Shown: in pieces, positions 27,406 through 34,594 of the stretch
How the letters are laid out: every line of letters begins with the position of its first letter
How positions within the stretch are numbered: position 1 is the first letter of the stretch
NCBI RefSeq assembly: GCF_008014695.1
Contig: NZ_VOXE01000004.1
Span: 310,001-374,000 of the forward strand
DNA from: Chryseobacterium sp.
GTDB lineage: Bacteria; Bacteroidota; Bacteroidia; Flavobacteriales; Weeksellaceae
Length of the DNA: 64,000 bases
Reading direction: 5' to 3'
The notes under the pieces: generated by a model
What the model was told of the DNA's origin: nothing
Seen by the model: only the letters and a program-made list of their open reading frames with translations
Database searches by the model: none
Position numbers and translations under genes: made by a program

Positions 27406-27413
27406 TAATTTTG
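27406..27413 (+). promoter_or_regulatory. -7 promoter box adjacent to the asparaginase start
   Basis: TAATTTTG, matching TAnnTTTG, ends five bases before the ATG at 27419, so transcription would start at or beside the start codon. It also argues against the longer ORF that begins at 27251. Confidence 0.45.
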
Positions 27414-27418
27414 AATCC

Positions 27419-28447
27419 ATGAAACGAAAAGTACTTCTTATTTACACCGGCGGAACCATTGGTATGGAAAAAGACTATGAAACGGGAAGTCTGAAAGCCT
27501 TTGATTTTGGGAATATTTTCAGGAAAATCCCCGAGATGAATCTGTTGGAATGCGAAGTATCGGTACATCCTTTTTCTGAACCGTTGGATTCGTCGGATGT
27601 AGGACCGAAGGAATGGAAAATCATCGCCAATTATATCGGTAAAAACTATGAAAAATACGACGGTTTCCTGATTCTGCACGGAACCGACACCATGTCGTAC
27701 ACGGCATCTGCATTAAGTTTCATGCTGAAAAACCTTCGAAAACCCGTAATTTTAACAGGATCCCAGCTTCCAATCGGAGATTTGCGCACCGATGCAAAGG
27801 AAAATTTACTGACCAGTCTTTACTATACGAGTTTATACGAGAATGATGAAGCGGTGATACAGGAAGTAGCGGTTTATTTTGAATACAAACTGTTGCGAGG
27901 AAACCGTACCCTGAAATACTCTGCAGAATATTTTGATGCTTACCAAACTCCGAATTATCACCTGTTGGGCCAGTCCGGAGTGCATTTGAACGTGGAAAAA
28001 GATTTTCTATGGAGACCAAAGACTGATGAGAAATTTACGGTCGACAGCCATATTTCTCAGGATGTACTGTTCTGGCGGATTTTCCCGGGTATGCATCTCG
28101 AACATTTTTCAGAAATTCCAAATATGAAAGTCCTTATTTTACAGGTTTTCGGTTCCGGAACTATTTTCAACACCGAGAAAACACAACAAACTCTTCAGTT
28201 GCTCCGAGAACGCGGAACTGAAATAGTGGTGGTCTCTCAATGTGTTTCGGGGGGCATCAGTTTCGGGAAATATTCAAATTCCAATATCTTTACAAAAATC
28301 GGTGCGATCAGCGGACATGACATGACGGCTGAAAGTGCCATCTCTAAAGCAATGCATCTTCTTGAAAATCCTAATTACGAAGGGAGCTTTGCGGAAAATT
28401 TCAATAAAAATCTCTGTGGCGAGGTGACTTTTGACCTTGAAAATTGA
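27419..28447 (+). CDS. ansA: type I L-asparaginase
   Basis: 342 residues from ATG 27419. Catalytic motifs are present: YTGGTIGM (first threonine, residues ~9-16) and LHGTDTMSYTASALSFML (second Thr-Asp pair). No signal peptide, so it is a cytoplasmic type I enzyme that hydrolyses asparagine to aspartate and ammonia. The frame is open 56 codons further upstream, but that stretch translates element B and the promoter. Confidence 0.94.
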   Translation: MKRKVLLIYTGGTIGMEKDYETGSLKAFDFGNIFRKIPEMNLLECEVSVHPFSEPLDSSDVGPKEWKIIANYIGKNYEKYDGFLILHGTDTMSYTASALSFMLKNLRKPVILTGSQLPIGDLRTDAKENLLTSLYYTSLYENDEAVIQEVAVYFEYKLLRGNRTLKYSAEYFDAYQTPNYHLLGQSGVHLNVEKDFLWRPKTDEKFTVDSHISQDVLFWRIFPGMHLEHFSEIPNMKVLILQVFGSGTIFNTEKTQQTLQLLRERGTEIVVVSQCVSGGISFGKYSNSNIFTKIGAISGHDMTAESAISKAMHLLENPNYEGSFAENFNKNLCGEVTFDLEN

Positions 28448-28507
28448 AATTAGAGCCTACTCAAAACGTGAGCGACCCTTAATGTTTCAAATGCCAAAGA
28501 AAACCCT

Positions 28508-28537
28508 TTGAACTTTAGACAAAAAACTATACTTTTG
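28508..28537 (+). promoter_or_regulatory. promoter of tRNA-Ser
   Basis: -33 TTG (28508-28510), 19-base spacer, -7 TACTTTTG (28530-28537). The tRNA begins 14 bases later. All parts fit the Bacteroidota sigma-A promoter. Confidence 0.7.
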
Positions 28538-28550
28538 CAGTCTTCAAATC

Positions 28551-28637
28551 AGAGAGGTGTCCGAGTGGTTGAAGGAGCTAGCCTGGAAAGCTAGTATACG
28601 GGCAACTGTATCGTGGGTTCGAATCCCATCCTCTCTA
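28551..28637 (+). tRNA. tRNA-Ser (anticodon GGA)
   Basis: A 7-bp acceptor stem AGAGAGG/CCTCTCT, anticodon stem CTAGC/GCTAG around loop CTGGAAA (anticodon GGA), a long variable arm (TATACGGGCAACTGTAT) typical of serine tRNAs, and T-arm GTGGGTTCGAATCCCAT. CCA is not encoded. It has its own promoter and terminator. Confidence 0.95.
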
Positions 28638-28651
28638 CTTCATCAACCTAC

Positions 28652-28682
28652 AACTCGCTGTATTTCAGCGAGTTTTTTTTTA
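28652..28682 (+). terminator. intrinsic terminator after tRNA-Ser
   Basis: A 9-bp stem AACTCGCTG/CAGCGAGTT with loop TATTT is followed by a long run of T. Confidence 0.88.
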
Positions 28683-29091
28683 TTTCCCAACTTACGTTTA
28701 CCCACGTCTTTAAAATTTTTATTTAATTGTCTGATACTGTCTATATTAGTTTTTAAGGTAACTTATTTTCCCTAAGAAAGACATATTCTTGAAAAAATAA
28801 TTATGAAACCAAAATTTCAGATAGCCTCCTACCTTATTTAATTAGTTTTCCTTTTTTGATAGAGGTGGGTAACATTAATACATAGACCCCGATCTGCCTA
28901 TTTTTTTCTAAAACCTCGACTTTGGATTGAGTTTCGTAAAAGTCATTCTTTAGCATCGATATAAGACTTTGTTTCATCCAAATTAGAGTTTGTGTCCGCA
29001 CACTTTGCACAATCTCATTATTTGGGAACTTTTTTCAAATTCGATTTCTGACACTTAGCTTTGTTCGGTTTGTTGCTTTGAACTTTGTTCC
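28683..29091. other. non-coding, decayed spacer after tRNA-Ser
   Basis: No intact ORF of useful length, no promoter pair and no hairpin apart from the tRNA terminator at its left edge. Only the possible MeaB-like fragment on the minus strand is visible. With the broken XRE gene it looks like a degraded insertion region beside a tRNA. Confidence 0.5.
28834..29043 (-). pseudogene. possible remnant of a MeaB/ArgK-type GTPase C-terminus
   Basis: On the minus strand a short open stretch ends at 28834; an ATG at 28977 gives 47 residues, and the frame stays open upstream to about 29043. The piece around TQTLIWMKQSL and LKNDFYET resembles the WM-x-L-x-DFY pattern near the C-terminus of MeaB-type GTPases. 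Nothing of the GTPase core is present. If correct it is a decayed 3' fragment; it may equally be chance. Confidence 0.25.
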
Positions 29092-29360
29092 ACATTCGAC
29101 AGCGGCAAGGTAGAACCTTCACTTTCTACGATGGAAAAACTCACCAAATTTTACGGTATTCCATTGATGAGATTGTAAATTTTGAAGATAAAAAACTTCC
29201 GCCTGAAGGAGTAATTGTACAGGATAAATGCATCTTGGAATAAGTTGGCCCTATTCAGGAACTGGAATCCGAAGAAAAATCTATGGTCTATAAAATGATT
29301 TACATCTTTATCAACCAGAAAAAATTAAAAGATTTTGTCAAACAAAATGTACCACTAAAA
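29092..29360 (+). pseudogene. broken XRE-family (helix-turn-helix) regulator, 3' part
   Basis: The plus-strand text gives SGKVEPSLSTMEKLTKFYGI, the usual end of an XRE helix-turn-helix domain, then a one-base deletion near 29161 shifts the frame to IDEIVNFEDKKLPPEG. A TAA at 29241-29243 interrupts that frame, after which QELESEEKSMVYKM and KKLKDFVKQN follow. These are familiar pieces of small Bacteroidota XRE regulators. The first ~30 residues are absent. So the gene has a frameshift, a nonsense codon and a missing 5' end. Confidence 0.7.
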
Positions 29361-29396
29361 CTAAAAACTCCTGCCAATTGGCGGGTGTTTTTAGTT
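29359..29396. terminator. bidirectional terminator
   Basis: A long imperfect stem centred on GCC-AATT-GGC with A/T-rich outer arms (AACTAAAAAC against GTTTTTAGTT), one T-T mismatch and one wobble. It overlaps the last codons of the minus-strand lipoprotein gene and lies at the end of the broken XRE gene. Confidence 0.75.
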
Positions 29397-29786
29397 ATTT
29401 AAGCATAGTCCTTTAATATCTTTTGTAGTGTACATTGTACTTGAAGCACCTTGAATATTTTTTATAGGAATACGGGCATTATTAAACCAGAACCCTCCAA
29501 TATGAGGACTATTAATGGGAGAAGATAAATCAATAAGTCTCAATTTATATAGTTCATTTATTCGTAGATTATTTTTACAAGAATTTCTTTTTTCCTTGTT
29601 TATAAGTATCCTATATATATTTTTATTATTAGATATTGAACTGTAATAGATATATACATTTTCTATGGAATCTAGTTTCAGTATTTTAACATCAGAATAA
29701 CCCTCCTTATTTTTTGAAAAAATAAAAGACTTACAGGATAAAAAAATAAACGTAGATATCACAAATAAAGATATTCGATACATCAT
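29391..29786 (-). CDS. AT-rich putative lipoprotein
   Basis: 131 residues. A hydrophobic N-terminus ends in a lipobox (FIFLSC, Cys about 17). The mature part is rich in Ile, Asn, Lys and Tyr, has no recognised motif, and uses AT-rich codons (ATA, AGA, AAT) more than neighbours. It lies in the decayed region and ends in a shared terminator. Probably a real but recently acquired or fast-evolving small gene. Confidence 0.5.
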   Translation of the reverse strand: MMYRISLFVISTFIFLSCKSFIFSKNKEGYSDVKILKLDSIENVYIYYSSISNNKNIYRILINKEKRNSCKNNLRINELYKLRLIDLSSPINSPHIGGFWFNNARIPIKNIQGASSTMYTTKDIKGLCLNN

Positions 29787-29858
29787 TATAGGTATGTTTG
29801 AAATATTAATGGTTCCTTTTTCTTATTAGGATTTGTTAAAAATTAGTAGCATCAATTG

Positions 29859-30560
29859 CTACAGTTTAATGCCGAAAATATATCCTACCCCTGCCGATAT
29901 GCCCATTGCCAGCGTTCCCCAAACTGTTATTCGGATAATGGCTTTTTTAATACTCGAGCCTCCGGTTTTAGCTGCGACGATTCCTAAAGCAATGAGAAAA
30001 ATGATGGTGAAACCGTACAGCCAGTACTCTATGCCTTTTAAAGGTGCAAAAAGTATCGCCAGAAGTGGTAAAACTCCACCAATCGTAAATGATGTTCCTG
30101 AAGCCAGTGCTGCCTGAATCGGTTTTGCCTGACTGATCTCGTTGATTCCCAATTCATCTCTGACATGTGCAGCCAAAGCGTCTTTTGCAGTGAGTTCCAC
30201 CGCAACCTTCATTGCAGTTTCCTTTTGCAATCCTCTCCGTTCATAGATTTGCGCGAGTATTTTCAGTTCATCTTCGGGCATTTCTTTCAGTTCCCGGGTT
30301 TCCCTTTCGATGTCGGCTTTTTCCGTGTCGGTTTGTGAACTTACTGAAACATATTCACCTGCAGCCATTGACAATGCTCCGGCAACAAGTCCGGCAACTG
30401 TAGCCAAAATTATAGGTTCGCGGGCTGTACTCGCCGCAGCTACTCCTATAGCTAGACTGGAAATGGATATAATTCCGTCGTTCGCCCCTAAAACAGCAGC
30501 TCTTAGCCAATTACTCCTGTGGATGTAATGACTGTCTAAGTAATTATCGATTGTGATCAT
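29859..30560 (-). CDS. VIT1/CCC1-type Fe2+/Mn2+ transporter
   Basis: 233 residues of the VIT1/CCC1 family. The opening HRSNWLRAAVLGANDGIIS is the family signature. The helix GLVAGALSMAAGEYVSVSSQ carries the conserved metal-path Met/Glu residues. A cytoplasmic acidic helix region (EMPEDELKILAQIYERRGL) precedes three C-terminal helices (five in total). It would move iron or manganese out of the cytosol. Monocistronic. Confidence 0.93.
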   Translation of the reverse strand: MITIDNYLDSHYIHRSNWLRAAVLGANDGIISISSLAIGVAAASTAREPIILATVAGLVAGALSMAAGEYVSVSSQTDTEKADIERETRELKEMPEDELKILAQIYERRGLQKETAMKVAVELTAKDALAAHVRDELGINEISQAKPIQAALASGTSFTIGGVLPLLAILFAPLKGIEYWLYGFTIIFLIALGIVAAKTGGSSIKKAIIRITVWGTLAMGISAGVGYIFGIKL

Positions 30561-30664
30561 TCCAGTTTTTTTTAAATAAGTTCGGGAAGTTTATAGCGGC
30601 AATGTCAGTTATTGTGTTTAGTAAAGTTAAGAATAAAGGAGAATTAATCTAAAAAATTTCAAAC

Positions 30665-30691
30665 AAAAAACCCCGCCATTAGACGGGGTTT
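30665..30691 (-). terminator. intrinsic terminator after the ice-binding protein gene
   Basis: An 8-bp stem AAACCCCG/CGGGGTTT with loop TCTAATGG on the minus strand, followed by T6. It lies 20 bases past the stop codon. Confidence 0.85.
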
Positions 30692-30710
30692 AATATAATA
30701 AAGAAGATTC

Positions 30711-32306
30711 TTATTTAGAAATAAGTTTGCCACCCTGCTGTACGCCGTTTTTACCGGTAAGCTGGTAATAATAAACACCTACAGGAAGGTTCATCTGCAA
30801 TTCAGTTGTTTTTGTAGAAAGAACTTTTGATAATACTTTAGTTCCGATAGCACTGTAAATCGTAAGATTCGCACCGCTTCCCAGTCCTTCAATATTTACA
30901 TTTAATACAGAGGAGAAAGGATTTGGATAAAGTTGAGCTGATTTCGTTATCAAAACACTTGACTCTGTCCCTAAATTTGTACAACCGGGGGTCATTTGTG
31001 CATTAATTGCAAAAGTAGAGATTCCACCACTTGTACTTAAAACACGACCTTCAATTGACGCTCCTGTATTCACAATGATAGCTCCATTATTTCCAATCAG
31101 GGTTCCTTTTAGAATTGCATTGGTACCCAGGTTGGTAGCACCATCAACTAACCAGAAAACGTTTTTAGCCTGTGCGCTATTCAGTAAAACTACATTAGCA
31201 GCAGTACCTGTGGACAATGCACCTACGATTTTGATTACAAATACTGCATTAGCATTATTCTGCGCATCCAAAAATACGGTTCCTGTATGTACAGTAGCAG
31301 CATTCAAAAGATAGGTATGCGGTGTAAGGATAAGTCCATTACCAAACGTTGCAGGGAAAAGCAATTGGATATCATGAGGAAGCCCATTAAGATAGGTATA
31401 AACACCTGCCAGATCTACTGCCGCCTGAGCGGTGGAAGTATCAGGACTCGGGTGAATGGTTCCTGTAACATTACTTGCTTGGAAACCTGTAGTAAGACCA
31501 ACATTGGTTCCAACATCACCTGTAACGAAAGTAGTACCGGTATTGGTAACCGCACCATTTCCGGAAAATATGGTATAACAGGCAACAGTGTTTAATGTTG
31601 GTGCAGCCGGACCTGTAAGCTGTGGAACTCCACAACCTAAAGGTTTGCGAACCGAACCATTTGTTACCGTAATTGCGCCTGTAGTAGAAAGAGCACGACC
31701 TTCAATGGTAACACCTGTTTGGAGAACAATTGCCGCGTTATTTGCAATTACATTTCCTCTCATAATAGTGTTTGCTGCAAGGTCAACCAGACCTTCAACT
31801 TTCCAGAATATATTACAGGCAACCGCCCCATTAGTCAGGTTTACTTGTGTGTTCGCAGCCGCGGATAAACCTCCCTGAACTTTGATAATAAAAAGGGGGT
31901 TTGTATTTCCCGCACCGTCAAGAGTCAATATTCCGGTCATTGTTGCAGCTGACCCGATAGAATAAACACCGGGAGTAATAGTTTGTCCGTTTCCTAAAAG
32001 CGGTGCAAGAGCCCCGGTATTAGGTGTTGCGTTGATAAGGTTAGCAGCAATCGTAAGATCGGCTGCAGCACTCGCAGTTGCTCCGTCAGCATTATGCATA
32101 ACACCATCCACATTACCGAAGTTTGTAACCGCTCCATTGTTTGAGCCTACATCTCCTGTAATTTGGGAAGTTCCTACATTGGTAACAGCCCCAGTTGTAG
32201 TAAAAAGTGCAAAGTTAGCAGCTGTTCCCAAACTTATCTGACCATAGGTCAGCGGGGAAAAACAGATAATGGCAAACGTAGCCAATAAAAGTAAAAATTT
32301 ATTCAT
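30711..32306 (-). CDS. tandem DUF3494 ice-binding protein with T9SS sorting domain
   Basis: 531 residues. Signal peptide (LLLLATFAIICFSPLTYG-Q). Two DUF3494 ice-binding modules follow, about residues 24-222 and 238-443; each shows the same order: a phase starting with ...NFALFTTTGAVTNVG-like Thr/Gly/Asn strands, TPGVYSIGSAAT or TPHTYLLNAAT, FIIKV, FWKVEG or FWLVDG, GNVIANNAAIV or GTLIGNNGAII, and TGASIEGRVLST. A type A T9SS domain closes the protein (LYPNPFSSVLNVNI, then LPVGVYYYQL). It should be exported by the nearby GldKLMN machinery. DUF3494 proteins bind ice or inhibit recrystallisation. Confidence 0.92.
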   Translation of the reverse strand: MNKFLLLLATFAIICFSPLTYGQISLGTAANFALFTTTGAVTNVGTSQITGDVGSNNGAVTNFGNVDGVMHNADGATASAAADLTIAANLINATPNTGALAPLLGNGQTITPGVYSIGSAATMTGILTLDGAGNTNPLFIIKVQGGLSAAANTQVNLTNGAVACNIFWKVEGLVDLAANTIMRGNVIANNAAIVLQTGVTIEGRALSTTGAITVTNGSVRKPLGCGVPQLTGPAAPTLNTVACYTIFSGNGAVTNTGTTFVTGDVGTNVGLTTGFQASNVTGTIHPSPDTSTAQAAVDLAGVYTYLNGLPHDIQLLFPATFGNGLILTPHTYLLNAATVHTGTVFLDAQNNANAVFVIKIVGALSTGTAANVVLLNSAQAKNVFWLVDGATNLGTNAILKGTLIGNNGAIIVNTGASIEGRVLSTSGGISTFAINAQMTPGCTNLGTESSVLITKSAQLYPNPFSSVLNVNIEGLGSGANLTIYSAIGTKVLSKVLSTKTTELQMNLPVGVYYYQLTGKNGVQQGGKLISK

Positions 32307-32347
32307 GATTTGGTGATTAAAGCTAAAATTTTATTATTTCAGCATAA

Positions 32348-32376
32348 CAAAGGTAATCTTTAAATCGAATAAACAA
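32348..32376 (-). promoter_or_regulatory. promoter of the ice-binding protein gene
   Basis: On the minus strand: -33 TTG (plus CAA 32374-32376), 18-base spacer, -7 TACCTTTG (plus CAAAGGTA 32348-32355). This predicts a leader of about 35 bases. Confidence 0.65.
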
Positions 32377-32547
32377 TATTATATTAAATTATTAATAGAA
32401 AAATCTTAAATATAAAAAAATATCATTAAGGATAATGCCAAATATTAAAAATATTCAGATCCACAATTACACAAGAAATTGAAATATTTACATTATTTTA
32501 AGATATCGCCCGAAACAAGGATATTTATGAGATTTCTACAATTACAT

Positions 32548-33576
32548 TCAAAATCGCTTCACATCAACTTCAGGCATGAGGGGTTTCCCATTTTCAATAT
32601 GATCAAAAAGTTCTTTTGAAAAATAGCAACCGCTCAAAACTCCACGTGCGCCAAGTCCGTTAAAAACATAGAAATTTTCATGGCCAGGATGATTCCCTAA
32701 GATGGGCCGGCGGTCTTTAACGGTCGGTCGAAAGCCATATTTCACTTCTGCAACTTCAAATTCATGAGGATAAAACTCAGAAAGCCCATTCCGGAGTTGA
32801 ACTTCCGCAAAGTCATCTATTGCATCCGGTCTTTCATTTGGATCATAGGTGCCACCGTAGTAATATAATTCATCATCGAGAGGAAAAAGGAAATGCTTCT
32901 TTTTTAAAGTAAGCTTGTGATTAAGCTTTACCGAAAGTTTTACTTTTAAGTGATGGCCTTTATTGGGAATAACAGGAATATGGGAGAAAAAAGGATTCTG
33001 CCTGACACCCATTCCTTCGCAGAAAACAATGTGTCTGAAGTTAATGTCTCCGTAACTACTGCCGGAAATACGCTCATATTCAAATTTTTCTTCGGACAAG
33101 GAATCATTCTTTTTAAAATAATCGAAAAAATCCGTAAAAAAAGCTTCTACATTCAGCCGTGCAGATAAATTGACCCGGCCTGTACCGAAAGGGTTTTTAA
33201 TGGTTTCCAAAAATTTAATTTCCGGGTCGAGGAAATTTCCGAGTTCTTCAGTCTCAGATTTGCTGAGCCAAAGGTTTCTTTCGCTTTTGTCATGAAAAAG
33301 GCGGTGAATCTGCTCATCAATCAAATAATCATTTCCGGTATACGTCTGAATTTCGGTCAAGGTCTTCCTGAAAAACTCTATCTGTTCCTGAGCCAGCCAG
33401 AATGTTGTAAATTTTTTGAGTACAAGAGGGTTGACAATTCCTGCAGAAACCCGGGAAGCTCCTTTGCAGCCATCCGAAAACAGAAGAAAAGAATTGCCGT
33501 TCATCACCAGCTGATGGGCGAAAAAAAGAGCCGCATAACCGCCTCCAACTATAATATAATCTACATTTTTCATCAT
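32548..33576 (-). CDS. FAD-dependent oxidoreductase (DAO family)
   Basis: 342 residues. The dinucleotide-binding motif DYIIVGGGYAALFFAHQL is at residues ~5-22; SAGIVNPLVLKKF and the C-terminal FRPTVKDRRPILGNHPG with NGLGARGVLSG are typical of DAO/ThiO-like flavoenzymes. The substrate is unknown. This family is often found just downstream of gldN in flavobacteria, so a link to T9SS or cell-surface biology is possible but unproven. Two adjacent ATGs (33576, 33573) abut a terminator hairpin. Confidence 0.85.
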   Translation of the reverse strand: MMKNVDYIIVGGGYAALFFAHQLVMNGNSFLLFSDGCKGASRVSAGIVNPLVLKKFTTFWLAQEQIEFFRKTLTEIQTYTGNDYLIDEQIHRLFHDKSERNLWLSKSETEELGNFLDPEIKFLETIKNPFGTGRVNLSARLNVEAFFTDFFDYFKKNDSLSEEKFEYERISGSSYGDINFRHIVFCEGMGVRQNPFFSHIPVIPNKGHHLKVKLSVKLNHKLTLKKKHFLFPLDDELYYYGGTYDPNERPDAIDDFAEVQLRNGLSEFYPHEFEVAEVKYGFRPTVKDRRPILGNHPGHENFYVFNGLGARGVLSGCYFSKELFDHIENGKPLMPEVDVKRF

Positions 33577-33610
33577 AAAAAAACCTGAGTAAATGTACTC
33601 AGGTTTTTTT
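33577..33610 (-). terminator. terminator-like hairpin between gldN and the FAD oxidoreductase
   Basis: A 15-bp stem (AAAAAAACCTGAGTA with its complement) and 4-base loop. On the minus strand the 3' arm ends TTTTTTT and runs straight into ATGATG. It follows the gldN stop by 18 bases and directly touches the start of the next gene. Confidence 0.8.
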
Positions 33611-33628
33611 ATCTAAACAATGCAAATC

Positions 33629-34564
33629 TTAATAATTCCACATTTCATTTTCCATTTGAAGGATTTCTCCTTTAATTTTTTCGCTTTCTTCAATCTGCTC
33701 ATCTGCATTTCTCGGGATATAGTCTTTAATGGTACCATCTCCTAAACCTGCTGAAGATTTGTAGATAATTGAAGTGAATCTTCTGGCGTTGATCAGGTCA
33801 TCAAAAGATAAATCTGATGAAGTGTTTTTTCTGTTGAACACTGCACTGTTTGCCAAAATTTTTCTTGCACTTGGATAATACACCCAGAAGAGATCAATCA
33901 GTTCATCAGCTCCAGCCATTAACTGACCATCAACAATTCTACCTTGTACTGCCGGATCAGGACCCATTGCAGCAATACCTAAAGGTCTGTACTTCATCAT
34001 CCCGTCTCTTTTGTCTACATACCACATTCCCATAATTTTGAGAACTTTCACTTTGTCTGAAGTGGTTCTGATTATGTCCGTAAGCTCAATTTTCTCCTGC
34101 TCTGTAAGCTGTCTTCCCGAATTAAGAATATCAATCGCTGAATCATCAAGTCTCGTGCTTTCCAGTCTTGCCTTGATTCCTGCAGGAGAGATTTTGGTTT
34201 GAAAATTTTCATCATCATACACCTCTTCGATTTCACCATTCAGGGCAGCATCCAAAAGCAGTTGGTACAGTGATTTGTTTTCTGAAGAAGACAATCCGCT
34301 TGTATCGTTATAATAAAAAGGCTGATTGATTTTATCGTTCATATCAATCACTTCCCATACAAACATACTTTTAAGAATATCCTTCTCTTCAATAAAACCG
34401 TATTCCAAAGGCGTAATTGTATTATCTACTATTGAATCACCAATTTTCTGTTTGTTCTCTGCACGCATCTGTCTGAATTCTTCCGGAGAAGAGGCATTAA
34501 GAATGGTCTGGGAAAATACCATCCCTGAAACCAACACGATCAAACTGCTTATATATTTTTTCAT
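33629..34564 (-). CDS. gldN: type IX secretion system protein GldN
   Basis: 311 residues, signal peptide (SSLIVLVSGMVFS-Q). It matches GldN/PorN by position after gldM and by PLEYGFIEEKDILKSMFVWEVIDMN and the KVKVLKIMGMWYVDKRDG segment followed by YRPLGIAAMGPD. GldN binds GldK at the outer-membrane ring of the T9SS. Last gene of the gldKLMN run, 30 bp after gldM. Confidence 0.96.
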   Translation of the reverse strand: MKKYISSLIVLVSGMVFSQTILNASSPEEFRQMRAENKQKIGDSIVDNTITPLEYGFIEEKDILKSMFVWEVIDMNDKINQPFYYNDTSGLSSSENKSLYQLLLDAALNGEIEEVYDDENFQTKISPAGIKARLESTRLDDSAIDILNSGRQLTEQEKIELTDIIRTTSDKVKVLKIMGMWYVDKRDGMMKYRPLGIAAMGPDPAVQGRIVDGQLMAGADELIDLFWVYYPSARKILANSAVFNRKNTSSDLSFDDLINARRFTSIIYKSSAGLGDGTIKDYIPRNADEQIEESEKIKGEILQMENEMWNY

Positions 34565-34594
34565 ATTGAAAATATTATAATTTATCTATTTTTC

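Noticed and set aside
27251-27418. 56-codon upstream extension of the asparaginase ORF
   Set aside because: It runs through element B and the promoter, and is Arg/Lys-rich with no family similarity.
28557-28775. 72-residue ORF starting inside tRNA-Ser
   Set aside because: It overlaps the tRNA and its terminator and has no protein features of its own.
32377-32547. AT-rich spacer upstream of the ice-binding promoter as a regulatory or mobile region
   Set aside because: Apart from high A/T content there is no repeat, hairpin or ORF that supports a claim.
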